NCBI GenBank assembly: GCA_018292915.2 | Contig: JACVVK020000213.1 | Span: forward strand, 42,501-106,500 | Direction: 5' to 3' | DNA from: Batillaria attramentaria | Lineage: Eukaryota > Mollusca > Gastropoda > Batillariidae | Length of the DNA stretch: 64,000 nt | In this document: positions 21,024 through 35,700 of the stretch, piece after piece | Layout of the letters: every line of letters starts with the position of its first letter | Position numbering within the stretch: position 1 is the first letter of the stretch | Notes under the pieces: generated by a model | Told to the model about the DNA's origin: nothing | The model's database searches: none | Seen by the model: the letters and a program-made list of their open reading frames with translations, nothing else | Translations under genes and position numbers: made by a program

Positions 21024-23918
21024 GTAAGGATGATTTTTTTTTTTTTTTTTTTTTTAATGCTTTGAATGTGACAAGTTTTGGTTTTGAATACAGTATTCGC
21101 TGAGAGATTGTGAGGGTGTGCTGTTAAGTAATTGCCATGTAATTTTACCGCTGTGAATATTTTACATGAGTAACTTGCGGTGACGAATAACTTTAATCTT
21201 CCCTGTAACTTGTGGTAAGTGCAGTCTTGACAGGAACCTGTTTTTGTGTCAGTATCATCTGGGCAACCACACCTCTCCCGTTGGCATTCAGTTTTACACA
21301 TGTTGTGTACACGTACACTTAGCCATTGAAGCCCACTGACATTTCCTGGCACGTTTTAATATAAATATAATTAAATCTTTATATCTGTACACACTGAGTA
21401 ATGAAGGAAAAAAAATGGGAAGTGGAGAAAGATTTATGACACAGCCGTACTTCCTTTGGTGGCAGAAGAAACCAAATACATGTCCGTAAGTTCTCGCAAA
21501 GTAAATACATGTCCTGAAGTACTGTTCTTGCATAAATCTAACGTCAAAGGAAGAGTAATACTTAGATTTGGATCATGCATTAGAAACAAACAATAAACAC
21601 ACACACAAACACAAACACCAACCCCTTTCCCTGGTTGCACGGAAAACAAAAAATCTCAAAAACTCTAAATGGTTTGTTAAATATCAGAAACATTTTGTTT
21701 TTCCGTTGGCAAATTACATGGCTACGAGGGCTTATAAGAGGATAGTGATGATCTGCATAAAATACTAACACGAAGTACCAAGTGCATGGTCATCAGCCAT
21801 TTTTGATACAACTAACCTCTCTCTCTCGCTCTCTCTCTCTTTCTCTGAAGAACTAATGTTCACTTGTTCACCCTTGTTTCACATTTTCACAACACAACAG
21901 TGGCACAACTCTCACTCTCAGCAGGTGGATATATGAATAATGATACATTACACTCACTCAAAGGTTATTGGCCTAGTAACACTGGCTGCGCGGCAATGAA
22001 ACATACAGGTAGTTTTGAATTTCAGGGTGCACAGCAAACTAGCATAGTACTCTTGGGTAACTCTCAGTTGTTTTCACAATGTCACTGATGACAAAGAAGT
22101 TCTCTTTGAAAACAGTACTAGGCTGTCTTACACAGGAACGCTTCTTGCAGGTAGCGTACTCTGGTTTAATTGTTGGAACTTTGGTGCAACTTGCTTTTGA
22201 GAATAACTATGGTGAAGCACAAAGGTATGCATGTCCAATCAACTGACACATTGTCACAAGTTTGTTATACTAAAACCCCTTCACAGCAGTATTGTATAAC
22301 AATGTCTATGTCATCGTGGACTTCATCATCCTTGAACTGTAAGCCGTTTGGCTTTTCACACCTCCGGTTTCTTTTTTCGCCTTTTTTGGAAGAAGGTGTA
22401 CACTGCACATCCGAAAAATATTACCACCAAACCAGCGTTAATCCCAACGATGATCATCCCTTCCGTAAAGTATGTAGGCATCTCGTACACGTGAATCTCG
22501 GCAATGAGCTTGTGCGCCCCGTCGCTAGTCTGGCACAGGTACTGCCCGTGGAAGTTTTTGGTGGTGGAGACGATCATCAGCGTTCCATTGATGGCATGCA
22601 TCTGCAGCGATTCATTGGCTGGGATGCGATTCCCACTCGTGTTGGTGTTTCCCACATACCAGATGACCGAGAGACCTTCTAGAGAAGTCTCACACGTGAC
22701 TTCTGTGGTTTCACCGAGTTGTACAGCAGTGATCAGGGCACTGAGGGTTAGAGGTTCCTCCTCTTCATCTTGCGCTGTTGCAGATGTCGCAAGAATTACA
22801 AGAAGCAGCAGCAGAAAATACCGTGATGCAGCCATATTTTGTAATGACGTGTTGCAAATTTGTCCAAAGTTTTCCAAGTTCTCTTAGGGTGCTGCAGTCA
22901 TCTGTAACAGCAAAAAAAAAAAAAAAAAAAATACAATGTGTATACCTAGAAATCATAATACTAATTTGATTTAAATAGGTGCTTTACCTAGTTCTTTGGG
23001 TCAAAAGGCGGCGAACTGAACCTAGCACGCACGCTCACGTGAATCACATGTATTCTCTCACACACTGTACATCAGCACAATCATCACACAAGCTTCAAGG
23101 AGTCAGCTCAGCTATTTGAGAATGAACCAGATTGTACTTGCAAGATTCCCTGCCACAGTTTCAGAAGAGATTCTGAGTTTAGCACATTTCATTTTTGTCT
23201 TGCAAGGCACATACTGCTACCACTAACCTCCTGTACTCTCATCACACTCAAAATGATCTGCAACTTTCCCAATAAATTTTAAAATTTAGGGTTTTTACAA
23301 ACAGCATGCAGCGGGCTGTAGGTCACAGTATGTCTGAACAAGTCCTTTTACATTTTTTACTTTGCCTTTCTCTCCATGCTTGGAAAGGTAATATGATAAT
23401 AAATCACTTCTTATCAGGTCTGTTTGATGGGTTAGATCTTGGCCGCTCGCAACCCGGTGAATGGTCCTGGAAGGGAACACAGCGGCATTCCAATACCTTT
23501 CGGTTTCTGCACAGCTGTAGAACGAAACTTGTCCTCCAAAATAGAAGTAGTCTTCAGTCTTCTTTTATGTGTGTACCATTAAAACGGTTGTGGATATGTG
23601 CATATCTAGGTTGTCCCCACTTGCCTTACATTTGCACCAGGCTTTTTTTTTGTGGGGGGGGGGGGGGGGGTCGCGTATCAGATTGAGAGCGTTTGTACCT
23701 TGTCAATGCACGACTCCCCGCCGAGGAGAATTTGAAACGAGTATGTGCAGACCTGTGCAGTTTGGCAGTTGATTTGTTGTATGGTATCGTTTACAGTACC
23801 TCGTGTCAAAGCGGGGTACGCCTGGCCGAATTCAACAGCTGTGCGTCGCCTTCAAAGGACTGTTGTAAACACCTCGCGGTGTCAATGTTCTGCCCATTCA
23901 TTTTGTCATGCTTACAGC

Positions 23919-23953
<35 letters not shown>

Positions 23954-26900
23954 TCTCTCTCTCTCTTACTCTTATAAAGGTGTTTACCACAATACAGATT
24001 TACCGTAGTTCCAAGATAAATCAGCCGAAAATGGGAATTACATCAAACTCTAGCTTACTGCTGTAGTAAAGCTGGTGCACCTTTCGTAAAGTTTTCTATT
24101 GATTTATGGTAGGCAACCCTCATTCTGATTCCCCGGGGGGAGGGGGGGGGGGAGAAGGGAGAATCAAGGATTCACCGTAGCACCAATTGTCCTAAGGTGG
24201 ACAGCAGTTTCGCTGACTTGTCTTGCTCAGTAGTGTCAGTGGGTCGTTCAGAGTGACATAAAAGGACAGGAATGGCGGGCAAGATTAATCAGGCGTTAAT
24301 CGGGGTGCCCGTCTACTTATCTAACTGTCTGGGAAAAGGCCGTAAAGGGTGCTCGTCAGGACATTGCGTTGGCCCCATTTCTCAAATGACGGTTCATTAT
24401 GTATGACGGTACACACATGTAAAAATGTTTCAACCCAGAAGTTGAACGTGATTGTCGCGGTCTTCTGTAGGGGGTCGGGGTGTGTGTGTGTGTGTGGGGG
24501 GGGGGGGGGGGTATGAGATAATTGTTGCTGAGTGAAGTGGATTCTGCATGTCTGAGCGATCAAGTAAACGCATACCTGTCAGATTCTAGGTGAAGAGTCG
24601 AATGCAGTCAGCAAGGTGCTTCTGTTCAGGCTACTGTGTCACCTAGTGCATACCGACAGAAACTGGCCACAGAAATGGCAGTGGGTCAGAACTTGTACAT
24701 GTACTCTGCTTTGCGCGAACTCAGATTACGCATGCAGGTTTTTGTTTGAACGGACACATGTAGGTGCGGACAGATGTTCTTAGCCATGACCTGGGTCTCT
24801 TGTCATCACATTCTGATCAAAGCAAAATGTTGACCCATATGCATCCAATACCTGATAGCTTAATCAACGTTTGAGTAATATATTGGTGATGGTGCATGCT
24901 GTGTGTGGCCGTGAGCGGCTTGTACTTACGTGTAATCGGTGCATGCAGAAACATCATCATCATAATAATAAATGGTATTTGTAGGGCGCTTTTCTGTACA
25001 GTAGAAATCAATGCACCGATCACTTACCGATGCTCACGCACATTTTTTACGAAGATGGACAGTCATACACTCGTAAAGCTGACTAGTTACATGGGAAATT
25101 GTTGGAAGGCTGTGCAAAATAGGAACGTTTTAAAATTGCTCTTAAATACAGACAGTTTAGGCATGTTTCTCCGATTCACAGGCAGTGAGTTCCATAAGGT
25201 TGGTGCAAAGAGAAAGAGCACTCAGCAAAATATATCAAGCTGTACTTTGGAATTTTGAGAAGTCTCTCAGATGACGACACATGTAAGTTTGTCTCTAGTA
25301 CATGTTTTAACACCCCCCCCCCCCAAAAAAAAAACAAAACAAAAAAAACAACAACAAACAAACAAACATACAAACCAACAACAACAACAAAAGCAACATA
25401 CTAACACGGAAGAAGGGAGGATGGGCGGAAGTCTTGCTTTGTTGTTAAGGCTTCTGTTCAGGGCAGAAATTTGGTTGGGGATTTTTCCCCCAACAAATGG
25501 AGTCATAATTGTGACGATGCCTGCCTGACCTGTGTACACACACACACACACATCAAGTGTGCACATTTAAACAACTGTTCCAAACAGGAAGGGCAGTGGA
25601 ATTGAGAATGGATAACCAGCACGCACAACTACCCGGACACTCGTCCTCAGCAGGTTGACGTTGGACAGAAAAATAGAACAAGAACTTGTGAGAGATATGA
25701 TCAGGGTGTAAGATCTGAGGTCATTACTCATCGTCTTCCATTCTGTCTCCGGCGTTGATAGGTTAAACAATAAGAGGGTGCAAGGTGCTGTGGAATGTAG
25801 GTGACAAGACCGGCTTCTCACAATCATTGAAAACATCAGATATGGACGCCTACATAACTTTGCTTACCTGTATTCGCACACCTCGCTCAGTACTCATTCT
25901 GATGTCACCGTGCCATTGCTACACCCCACTACGATCCAACCGACAGCGAAGTTTCAGCAACAAGTACCCTCCCCAGTTTTAAGTGATCATTGAAGCGTGG
26001 ACGTTGAGCGTTCGTTCACCTTCCACGCTAGGCACTTCTCGTGCACAGGGTTGGGTTGAAACTGAAAGAGGCCCTCTGCTCCAAAGTCAGTGAACCGTTC
26101 ACGTTTACAGCGATAGGACAATGTACCTGTTCCCTGTGTAGGAGAAGTTGGGATATCGAAGCGACAAGCACAGGGGAACCCTTCCAAAACATGTGAAACA
26201 TGTTTATTACAATCCATGGCATTCAGAGCTCAGCAGACTATTGCAGACTTTGTATTCTGAATGTTTGGTTTTGCTGCAAAGAGTGGAAGATTTTTTTTTT
26301 TTTTTTTTTTGCACTTAATGTTTTCCATCATGACTATACAGAACTGAACACTGTAAATGGTGGTTGCTAGCACTTCTACTTACTGGTGCACTTGTGAGTA
26401 CTACTGGGTACTTTGATTGACACCAGTGACTTTTTAAGTGGTCCTCTCTCTGTGTCTCTCTCTCTCTCTGTCTGTCTGTCTCTCTGTCTCTCTTTAAGTC
26501 GCAAGACGGCAGTAAGGTGAGCAGTGCTTAACTTCCTCCTTCATGTGGGGGGGGGGGGGAACTTAAGTAGCGTTGACTTGATGAGCCCCATAATATGATT
26601 AGTAGTCATATTTGCAACTATAGCTGTGGTAGCATAATCTGTACAGTGCAGCTGTTTATCATCAGCAGTGGAATGTTCACTGTAGGTCAGTGGTGTACTT
26701 TAGAGCCCTGGTCATAACCGGGTCGTCACAGTCAGGTGTCCCTGTCTCTCCTCCTGAGGGGAATCCTGATTCGGCTGTTGTGTCTGAATGTCACCGAGTA
26801 GGAATAAACTAAAGTGCGGTCACATTAGGAGGGTACCCTATTGTGCGCACACACACGCACCTGTGTGACAGAGGAAGCCCACATTCTTCATACCATTACT

Positions 26901-27729
26901 ACAGGGGAGAGACACAGACATGGCATTCCCCCCTCCCTCCCTCCCCCTTACACAGTGACACTTTCAAAAAAGACCTGAATAGTATAGTCTGAAGTATAGT
27001 TCAGTATAAGTTGGTTGAAGTAATACATCAGAGTTTCAAGTCTTCCACCTTTGGCGGATTTCCTCCTTTGGCCCCAAAATTTCCCTTCCCTGAAAAACTG
27101 TTTCCTCAGAAACATTTGAAATCATTCCAAAACACCCAAAATCACAGACATGTTAGTATTATTTGTAAAAAAATTGCCTTAAAAAAGGTGTTTCTTTCTC
27201 TAAAGCGCATAATAATGAATATTGTGTAGGCGCTTTTCCCAATTTCATGAATCGGCTCAAAGCGCCGCGAACTGAACCAAACACTCACGTGAATCGCACG
27301 CATCCTCTCATACACTGGACATAAGCACATTACAGTCACGTGGTGCGAAGGGTCAGCTCAGCTATTTAAATTTGGAATTTAGAATTGCGTTTATTTTTCA
27401 AATTTGGTGAGCAGGGTACCTACATTCATTCTAATGTCACCATACCCTACATTTCCACATCAGTTCAAAGCACTAAACTGCACAGATTTTAGGGATTTTT
27501 TTGTTGTGGTTTTTTTTGTTGTTTTTTTTTTTTTTTTGGGGGGGGGGGGTGGTTTGTTTGCTTTTTTTTAAATTTTGGGGGAGCATGCCTGGGAACATCC
27601 CTAGCATACCGGTGTAGCATCCGGTCCGGTCCCCCCTCTGAAGTAGTCCCCCGAAACTGCTCTAAGCAAAGTGTTGTAGCGTTTTATTTACTTTTTAATT
27701 TCTTATAAGTGTCAGGAACATTTCTAGAT

Positions 27730-27770
<41 letters not shown>

Positions 27771-28805
27771 CTCTGAATATAACTGTTGTCTGATACACAT
27801 AAAAAGCAACAAATAAACAAACAAAACACCGTCTCCAGGCTCACCCAAACAGCAACAATAAATACAGGATTCTCGAATTTCAACTCAGAAAAATGTCATC
27901 TAACATCGTGGATGAATTTAGGTTTATTTCTTTGCAAGGGGGGACCATTATAGAGCAGTTTTTGCCACGAATTGGTCCCCCGGGGGACTACTTCAGAGGG
28001 GGGACCGGACCGGATCCTACACCGGTAACATGTTTGCTTTGCAGATGCACTCTAGTGGGTTTACCACTTTGTACTGCAGATGCACTCTAGTGGGTTTACC
28101 ACTTTGTACTGCAGATGCACTCTAGTGGGTTTACCACTTTGTACTGCAGATGCACTCTAGTGGGTTTACCACTTTGTACTGCAGATGCACTCTAGTGGGT
28201 TTACCACTTTGTACTGCAGATGCACTCTAGTGGGTTTACCACTTTGTACTGCAGATGCACTCTAGTGGGTTTACCACTTTGTACTGCAGATGCACTCTAG
28301 TGGGTTTACCACTTTGTACTGCAGATGCACTCTAGTGGGTTTACCACTTTGTCACTAAATGTTTCACACTTTTCCTTGTTTTTGATCATGGACACACTGT
28401 AGCACAAGTTCATTTCAAAATATACAGTATTGCAATCACAACATTACTCACCTGTGCTGATCAGAGAACAGGTCACGTCTGTTCCAAAATCAGATGTCTA
28501 CCCCAGTGGCACACATTTACGTTCTACAGTGCTTAACACTGAACATTTGCAGTCATGCATACGTGTAGAGGATGTCCCATCTCAGGTGTCCTATCTTGGC
28601 TGCGTCCAGCAGTTATGTGTCATAGCTTGAGCCGAAGGGGCGATCGTGATAAGTTTGTATGTACCCTTGACCTCATACCAGGATCCTTAGCCACCCAAAT
28701 CGGATCACAAGTAGGTGTATCGGGCACAGCTCTGCTGCATGTCACCCGACTCGATATGCCTTTGCAGGGGGGCTGTGGTATGCTTTGTAATCACACATAC
28801 ACACG

Positions 28806-28842
<37 letters not shown>

Positions 28843-29679
28843 AATAATACAATTTTTCTGTCTTATTTGGGGCGGTCAGTGGCGTAGAGATAACACCTCC
28901 TGCCACCACTGTAAAAGATTGAGGGTTTGAGTCCCACTTGGGGCAAGGAATTCTTTAACCAAATATGTAGCGCTGCCCATTCAGGCTGATCTTCAGGGGT
29001 TTTATGTAGGTACTCCAGCCTCCTTCCCCCTCCGCTTTGAAAATGTTCAGCCCACAAAAATTCAAAATAAATGCAGTTGTGAATTCCAAAACTTCAATAC
29101 AACATGATTCATGTCGTACTGTGTTTAGATCCTGTGTGTGAGAGAAGGCTTGTGATTCAACTTGTGTTGTGTTCAACTAGTGGCGCTTTTAGCCAAGAAA
29201 TTGGGAAAAAAGCCTACATAATTATGTATTTTTACTTACCTGTGGGGGCGTACACGCACATCACATGTTTAGAGGGTGAGAGAGTCTCCTGTTTTCTATG
29301 CTTTCGCCAACACAAAATTGTTAACATGTTACTCTGACCCCTTTACGCGTGCACACAAAATTAAACAGGGAAATTAAACAACATGTACAAGAGATCTACG
29401 GATTTTCTGCTTCTGTGCCAGCTATCACGCTTTTCAAAGAGCTGCCTTTTACTCACACATTCTACGCTTTTTTGTAATCGGGAGTTCGAGAAATTAGCAT
29501 GAAGGTGCAGCTTCTCCTGCATGTCCTGGGTTTATACCGCCCGGTAGACCAGTTTGCATCCTTTGTCCAACGTTACATTTTTGTTTTTTGTTGTTTTTTT
29601 TTCATGTAGTGCAGGCACACTCAGCCGTGAATTAGTCTTTGTGGCTTGCACGGCTTCAAGCCCTAAAAACTCACTCTGC

Positions 29680-29745
<66 letters not shown>

Positions 29746-32700
29746 CCCTCCCCCCATATCACCATTCCCCACCCTCACACACGTTTACAAATGTCCATAA
29801 CTGAAATGACGTCATGAGAGGCATGTTAAATTATGCTCCTACAAATCAACCATGATTTTGTAAAAAAGGTCCAAGCAACATGGATTATAGAAGCACTTGA
29901 GCCCTGCACTAGAGATCTGCAATGAATAGGGGATGAGCTTTCTGTCCTCTTGACAACATCATCCCCCAAATATGTGACAGTTTTGTTTTGTGTCTTTTGC
30001 AGATGAAAATAAACAAGCGAAACTGGAGGCGACGCAGAGCAAGCGGGCCGTGAATCGACTGGAGGGACGACTCAAGAAAACGGAGGTGCGTCACGGTGCT
30101 ACTCAGAAAATCTCTTCTTTTTTTTTTTGGTTCACTTTTTGTCACTTGAAACCAGTTTCAGTGTTCCCTGTGGTTCGAAAATATTAGGGTCCTTGGGACC
30201 CTCTCTCTTATAATTATTTGAGGGTCCTTTTGTAAACTTTGAGGGTCCATGGTATTTTGGTATAAAAAGTCTGAAAGTCAAAACCATTTGTTGTGGCATG
30301 TTTACAGAAGTACTGATTAAAGTATGAGATATATATATATATATATATACATAGAATTGTAGCATGTCGGCCATAGCGAATTGGCAGGGCGACGAAACTG
30401 CTCACTCCCAAAACAGAGCATTTTGATTGGACAAAAAGTGTCCCAGAGTGCTTAAGCCAGTCTGCGAGAGTGGTGGCAAAATGCTGTCTGTTACGGTGAG
30501 ACAAAAAAAAGTGCGTCCCTTGTGACACGCTGTTCTCAAATTTGTGCGTCAATTTAAGAGTTTTGTGCGTACAAACACGCACACCTGTGCGTAATGGGAA
30601 CACTGCAGTTCGTACCAGATAAGTGATGCAACTTATTATCCCTGCTCATGTATAGAACCCTGGAAGGGCAGTAAACACGTTATATGAACACACACTGTTT
30701 GATGTCTGTGCTAGTATCTTGGTTCATGTGACAATTTGTTTTTCTCTCCTTCATCATGATTGTAGGGCGCCTAGAGCTGGAGTACTTCATGTGTAGACGT
30801 CGTATGAGTCATCTGTATGATGATGATGATAATGATGATTGTCTGGTCCCCGGTTTTCTTTACAACAGTAATACAACAACCACTACCAATAAACGTCTCT
30901 TAATTTACGTACAATGTGTGGAATCAACTATGGTAAATCATTTTGCGATCACTTGCTGAAATAAGCGCACGGTACAGTCATCAGTGTTTTTTCTTGCGCA
31001 CATATATGTGCATCATTTACACAGATTTCAGAATCGGACGTAGAAATTTGAGGCTGTATGTCACTGATTTTGCAAAATGACCCTCTGAATTCAACAAAGA
31101 AGGTCAAAGTGACCCTCAGTTTTGAAAGCTGTAATGAACACTGGGTCATTCTATTTCAGAAGTAAAGTATAAATTTACTGGTCATTCTGTTTCAGAAGTA
31201 AAGTATTTACTGGTCATTCTATTTCAGAAGTAAAGTATTTACTGGTCATTCTGTTTCAGAAGTAAAGTATTTACTGGTCATTCTGTTTCAGAAGTAAAGT
31301 ATTTACTGGTCATTCTATTTCAGAAGTAAAGTATTTACTGGTCATTCTATTTCAGAAGTAAAGTATTTACTGGTCATTCTGTTTCAGAAGTAAAGTATTT
31401 ACTGGTCATTCTATTTCAGAAGTAAAGTATTTACTAGTCATTCTATTTTAGAAGTAAAGTATTTACTGGTCGTTCTGTTTCAGAAGTAAAGTATTTACTG
31501 GTCATTCTGTTTCAGAAGTAAAGTATTTACTGGTCATTCTATTTCAGAAGTAAAGTATTTACTGGTCATTCTGTTTCAGAAGTAAAGTATTTACTGGTCA
31601 TTCTATTTCAGAAGTAAAGTATTAACTGGTCATTCTATTTCAGAAGTAAAGTATTAACTGTGCATATGTTACTTAATCTATTACATGTGTTGATCACTCA
31701 CCTCGTCTGTTTGTTTTGTTTTTCATCCCGAACAGGTTCTGCTGTCGCAGTGTTTGCAGATGTTGGCAGACAATGGTAAGTATATACAGTGCAGTGACCA
31801 TTTAATTTGTAGTACTTACAGGTGATCTTTTGCTGCTGATAAGGGTGGATGTACTTTTGAAATCAAACTCGCGAAATGAATGCATCTGTGGATGAAGGTG
31901 CTGTGCTAGGTAGTTAAGACTTTGCCAGTAGTCTTGCCTGAAATGCATGTACCAGAAAAGTAAAGCAAGAAATTCTGTTGCTTGAAGTAAATGCTTGATT
32001 GGTGTGCATTAAATAAAAATTAAATAACATCTAGAAACAGGGATATCTAAGGCCTGAGTCATTAGAATCAACACACATGGAGAAATGAGAAAACAAAATT
32101 TTCATCAGATTTAGGATCTTAACGTCCTTGGTCAGATTTGTTGTATAGTTGTACATACATGTACAGTAGTTCACTGCAGTTAGAACCTTTTATTTGTGCT
32201 GAATAAAAAGATTTGATTGAGATCATGACGTTCTGCTGGTGTAACTGCATGTGATTGTCATCATGGTCTTCCTGGTTTTTCAGGCCTCATGGCTGCAAGC
32301 AAAGCAAAGAGGGCGCTGGCCAGGGTGGGTCGCCTGGACAAAAAAGTGGACTCGGAAGGGGATTCGGATGAGTACTCAGACATGGACTCGGATCTTACGG
32401 ATACCGAAGAGACCCCTGCTGCAAAAAGTAAGTGATGACACAATGCGTTTGTTGCACATGCTTTGTCAGCACAGGTTTAGGTAAATTGATGCAGATTACG
32501 TGTATTAACTCAATTCTTACCGAGGATGTTTGGGGTTGTTGTGCACCAGTGGTCTCACCAATTAAAAAAAAAAAATTTCACCGGCCCCCGTAGTGTAGTG
32601 GTTAGCACTTCGGACCAGGACCGGGAGACCCGGGTTCAAATCCCAGCCGAGACAAGCGGGATTTTTCCTACCTAGGTCGGCTCCTACCCAGAGCGGGTGT

Positions 32701-35700
32701 GCTATGGGCCCAATGGGGAGGCTGTTGCCACACAGCCGAGCTTCACCCACTTCACGGGTGCGACTTTGGGGGTGCTTCCCTTGGTATGACACGTCTTATG
32801 ATGTGGATGATTACACGGCCGGCACCGCAGGTGCCGTAGTTCCCGGGCCTGGTGAACACCGGGATATTTATGACAGGAAGCGTGGAATGCGGCCCTGTCC
32901 CGCAGTCCCAAACCACATGGACCTCCATAGCATCATCTTACCATCATCATCTCCATCATCATGCATAATAAAAATTGCCCCAGCCTTCGAGCCCTCCGTG
33001 GATTCCACCCATGACCTGGGAGGAACACCACTGGAGCTGGCAAAAAGAGTTGGGGCAGCAAAAAAAAAAAAATAAAAAAAATTTCAGTTTGGCTTAGTGA
33101 GTGTGTCGATTATACTCGTGCTTGCTGCAACAAGAGCTGTCAAGGAACTGTAAATCATACCTGATTTTCGCATACATGGCCAAAACTGAAAAGGAGTCAA
33201 CAACGTGGGATACGTGTGTGCGGCACGAAATGTGTTAAATGATATAATTTGATGGGGAGGGAATTTCAGATTTCAAAATGGATTGTGTTTAGGTGGTGAG
33301 CATGGATACCGAACGGTTGAAATCGATCTGTAGCAACTCTTCGTATTTTGCATGGATAGACCAGCATTTTGAAGTACAGTCGCAGACATTGGAACCAAAA
33401 ATATATGGGACACCTGTTTTTTAAGGCTTGGCTATTTGTCATAAAGAGAAACTTTTTGCTTTTGCTCACGAGCAAGACATACTTGTTTATGAAATGTGAT
33501 GTGTAGCCCTCAAGCATACTTTATTCAGTTTTGATTTCAATGATTTTTTTTTTTCCAGATGTTAATACTCAAGTTGCTGAACCTGCTGAGAATGGAAAAG
33601 AAAAGGATGCTAAGGCTCCTGAAGTTGTTGCTGAGAAGGCAGTGCCTGTCCGAAAGTTACCGGTACAGAGGACGACAGCAGCTAGTAAAACAAACCCTGC
33701 CCCCAGTGCCGGAGACTGGATGTCTGAGATTGACAGCATGTTTGGATCTCTGCTGCCTCTTCATTCACCGCTGCCAGTGTCACCAGTTCCTGTAAGTGCT
33801 GTTTATTTGTTTTGGTTTATTTACAGTCCATCTTAACGACATGTGCTAGTGCACCTATTGATTTAAACTTACATTTTCCATGTTTCTTTAAAGAGTAACA
33901 GGCCAGTAGAACTGTTCACAGCGTAATAAGCATAGTGTCATTTTAACCCTGTGCTGAGTTTCAGCCTTATTGGAGTTTTCAGCACTGAGTTACAAGCAGA
34001 GGTGTGTGATATCTGTAAGTTTTGGACGTAACCCTTCACACAAATCACCCTGAGATTTGGCGATTATTATCCCCCAAAATAAACCACTGTCCTTCGGAGG
34101 AAAAGTTACTTGTGAGGATGACAAAATCATGTATTGTGGGGTTATGTGTCGGTGCACTGCTGTTCAACCTGCACTCTCTGAACTGTTCTTTTGCATTTCA
34201 GAACCCCATGAGCTGTGAGGAGGACAGTGATGGAGGAGATCTACTGTCTGACCATGCACCAAGCCCAACAGAAGTACGTGAAAACTTGGGCGACGACGTT
34301 TTGTGTTCTCCTGTCAAAGAGGAAGAAAACTCACCAGACATCGAGATGGCGCCTTCAGTCAGCGAAAATCACTCAGTGGTTGATGCTTCAGCTCCTGCTT
34401 GTACTGGAGCAAGCAAGAGTTCTGTGCCAAGGCAACATATTGTGTCAAGTGAGAGTGCTGACGCACATACACAGGATGTTCAGCATACTCTTACAGGTCA
34501 GTCCTTGGAACAGAAACCTGCATTGCTAGGGGAGCCATTGACTACACCTTTGCCAGCAGCGAGGAAACTTGTACGACAGTCATCGACTAGGGTGGAAAGC
34601 TCTGCCTCTGAAATATCACAGAGTGTGGTGAAAGAAAACTCCGTTGTGACTCAGTCACAAAGTGAGGCTAATGACACAGGAGACGTAAACAGTGTCAAAC
34701 AAAACAACCACATCACAGAGCTGCATTGCAAACCCAGTCCCGCCATAGAGAAGGAAAGCCAGGACTTGCCTGTAGACACAGAGCTACCTGTGCAGAGAGA
34801 GACTCGGTGTACATCTCCTGCAACTTCTTTTCTGAGATCAGACAGTATCGCTGATGATCGCCAAACAGCAGAAAGTCATACAGTGAAGGGTGAAAATGAC
34901 GCAAGTTATGCTGATGCTGTTACAGAATTTGAGTCGCCACGTAGAATTACCAGGCAAATGTCTGCGAAGCTTGTCACTGCAGATCCGGAGGTGTCAAAAA
35001 CTGTGCACGAGACGAACACGTGCAGTCCAGCCGTTAAAAACGATGAAGAAAGAATGCAAAATTCTGTCGATATACTACCTCCAAATCTAACGCCAAGGAG
35101 AATTACACGACAGACATCGAAAACTGCCACCGCAGCTTCAGAATCGCAGTCAGCAGCAAGCCCACTCAAGAAAGGCAAATGTGTCAGTGAAAGTATCCCA
35201 GATTCTCGTGTTACTTCATTAGGGGAAAATTCCTCAGAAAATGTGCAGGCTGCTGACAGGAACAAACTAAAGTCACCCCTGAAGATGACGGATAGCAAAC
35301 AGTACAGGGGAAAGATTTTTGCCTCGGAGTCTGAAACTGAATCGGAGATGCATGGAGAGACCAACATCGATGGTGACTGTGATGACTTTTTGTACTCACC
35401 TTCTGCAGCAAAACTGTCTCCCTTGCGACCGGCGTCCAGGTCAAGATCTCGGAACTTCAGTGAAAAAGAAAACGAAATGCCTTCAAGGGTTACGCCCTCA
35501 CCCGCAAAACGCTGCATTTCTTTCATGCAGAGTGATTCCCTCGTTTCTCCAAGTCTTCCCACAGCGGAATCCAAGCAGGGGAATGTCATGGAAGTGAATA
35601 ACTTATTTGGAGAGGTGGGGGATTTGGAGGACGAGGGGAAAGAGGAGATTAGTCCTGCAAAAGAGCAGAACCTTCCTGGAAGGATTACCCGCAGGACGTC

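Noticed and set aside
22836..22877. Longer N-terminus for the Ig protein
   Set aside because: The extra codons begin with TTG, not ATG, and would bury the signal peptide.
28041..28352. CRISPR-like array
   Set aside because: Units are contiguous with no unique spacers, in an intron of an animal genome; it is a minisatellite.
33559..34201. Extending ICE1 exon 13 upstream to 34022 as one open frame
   Set aside because: The extra 60 codons have no family character, and a clear acceptor at 34200-34201 matches the phase of exon 12.
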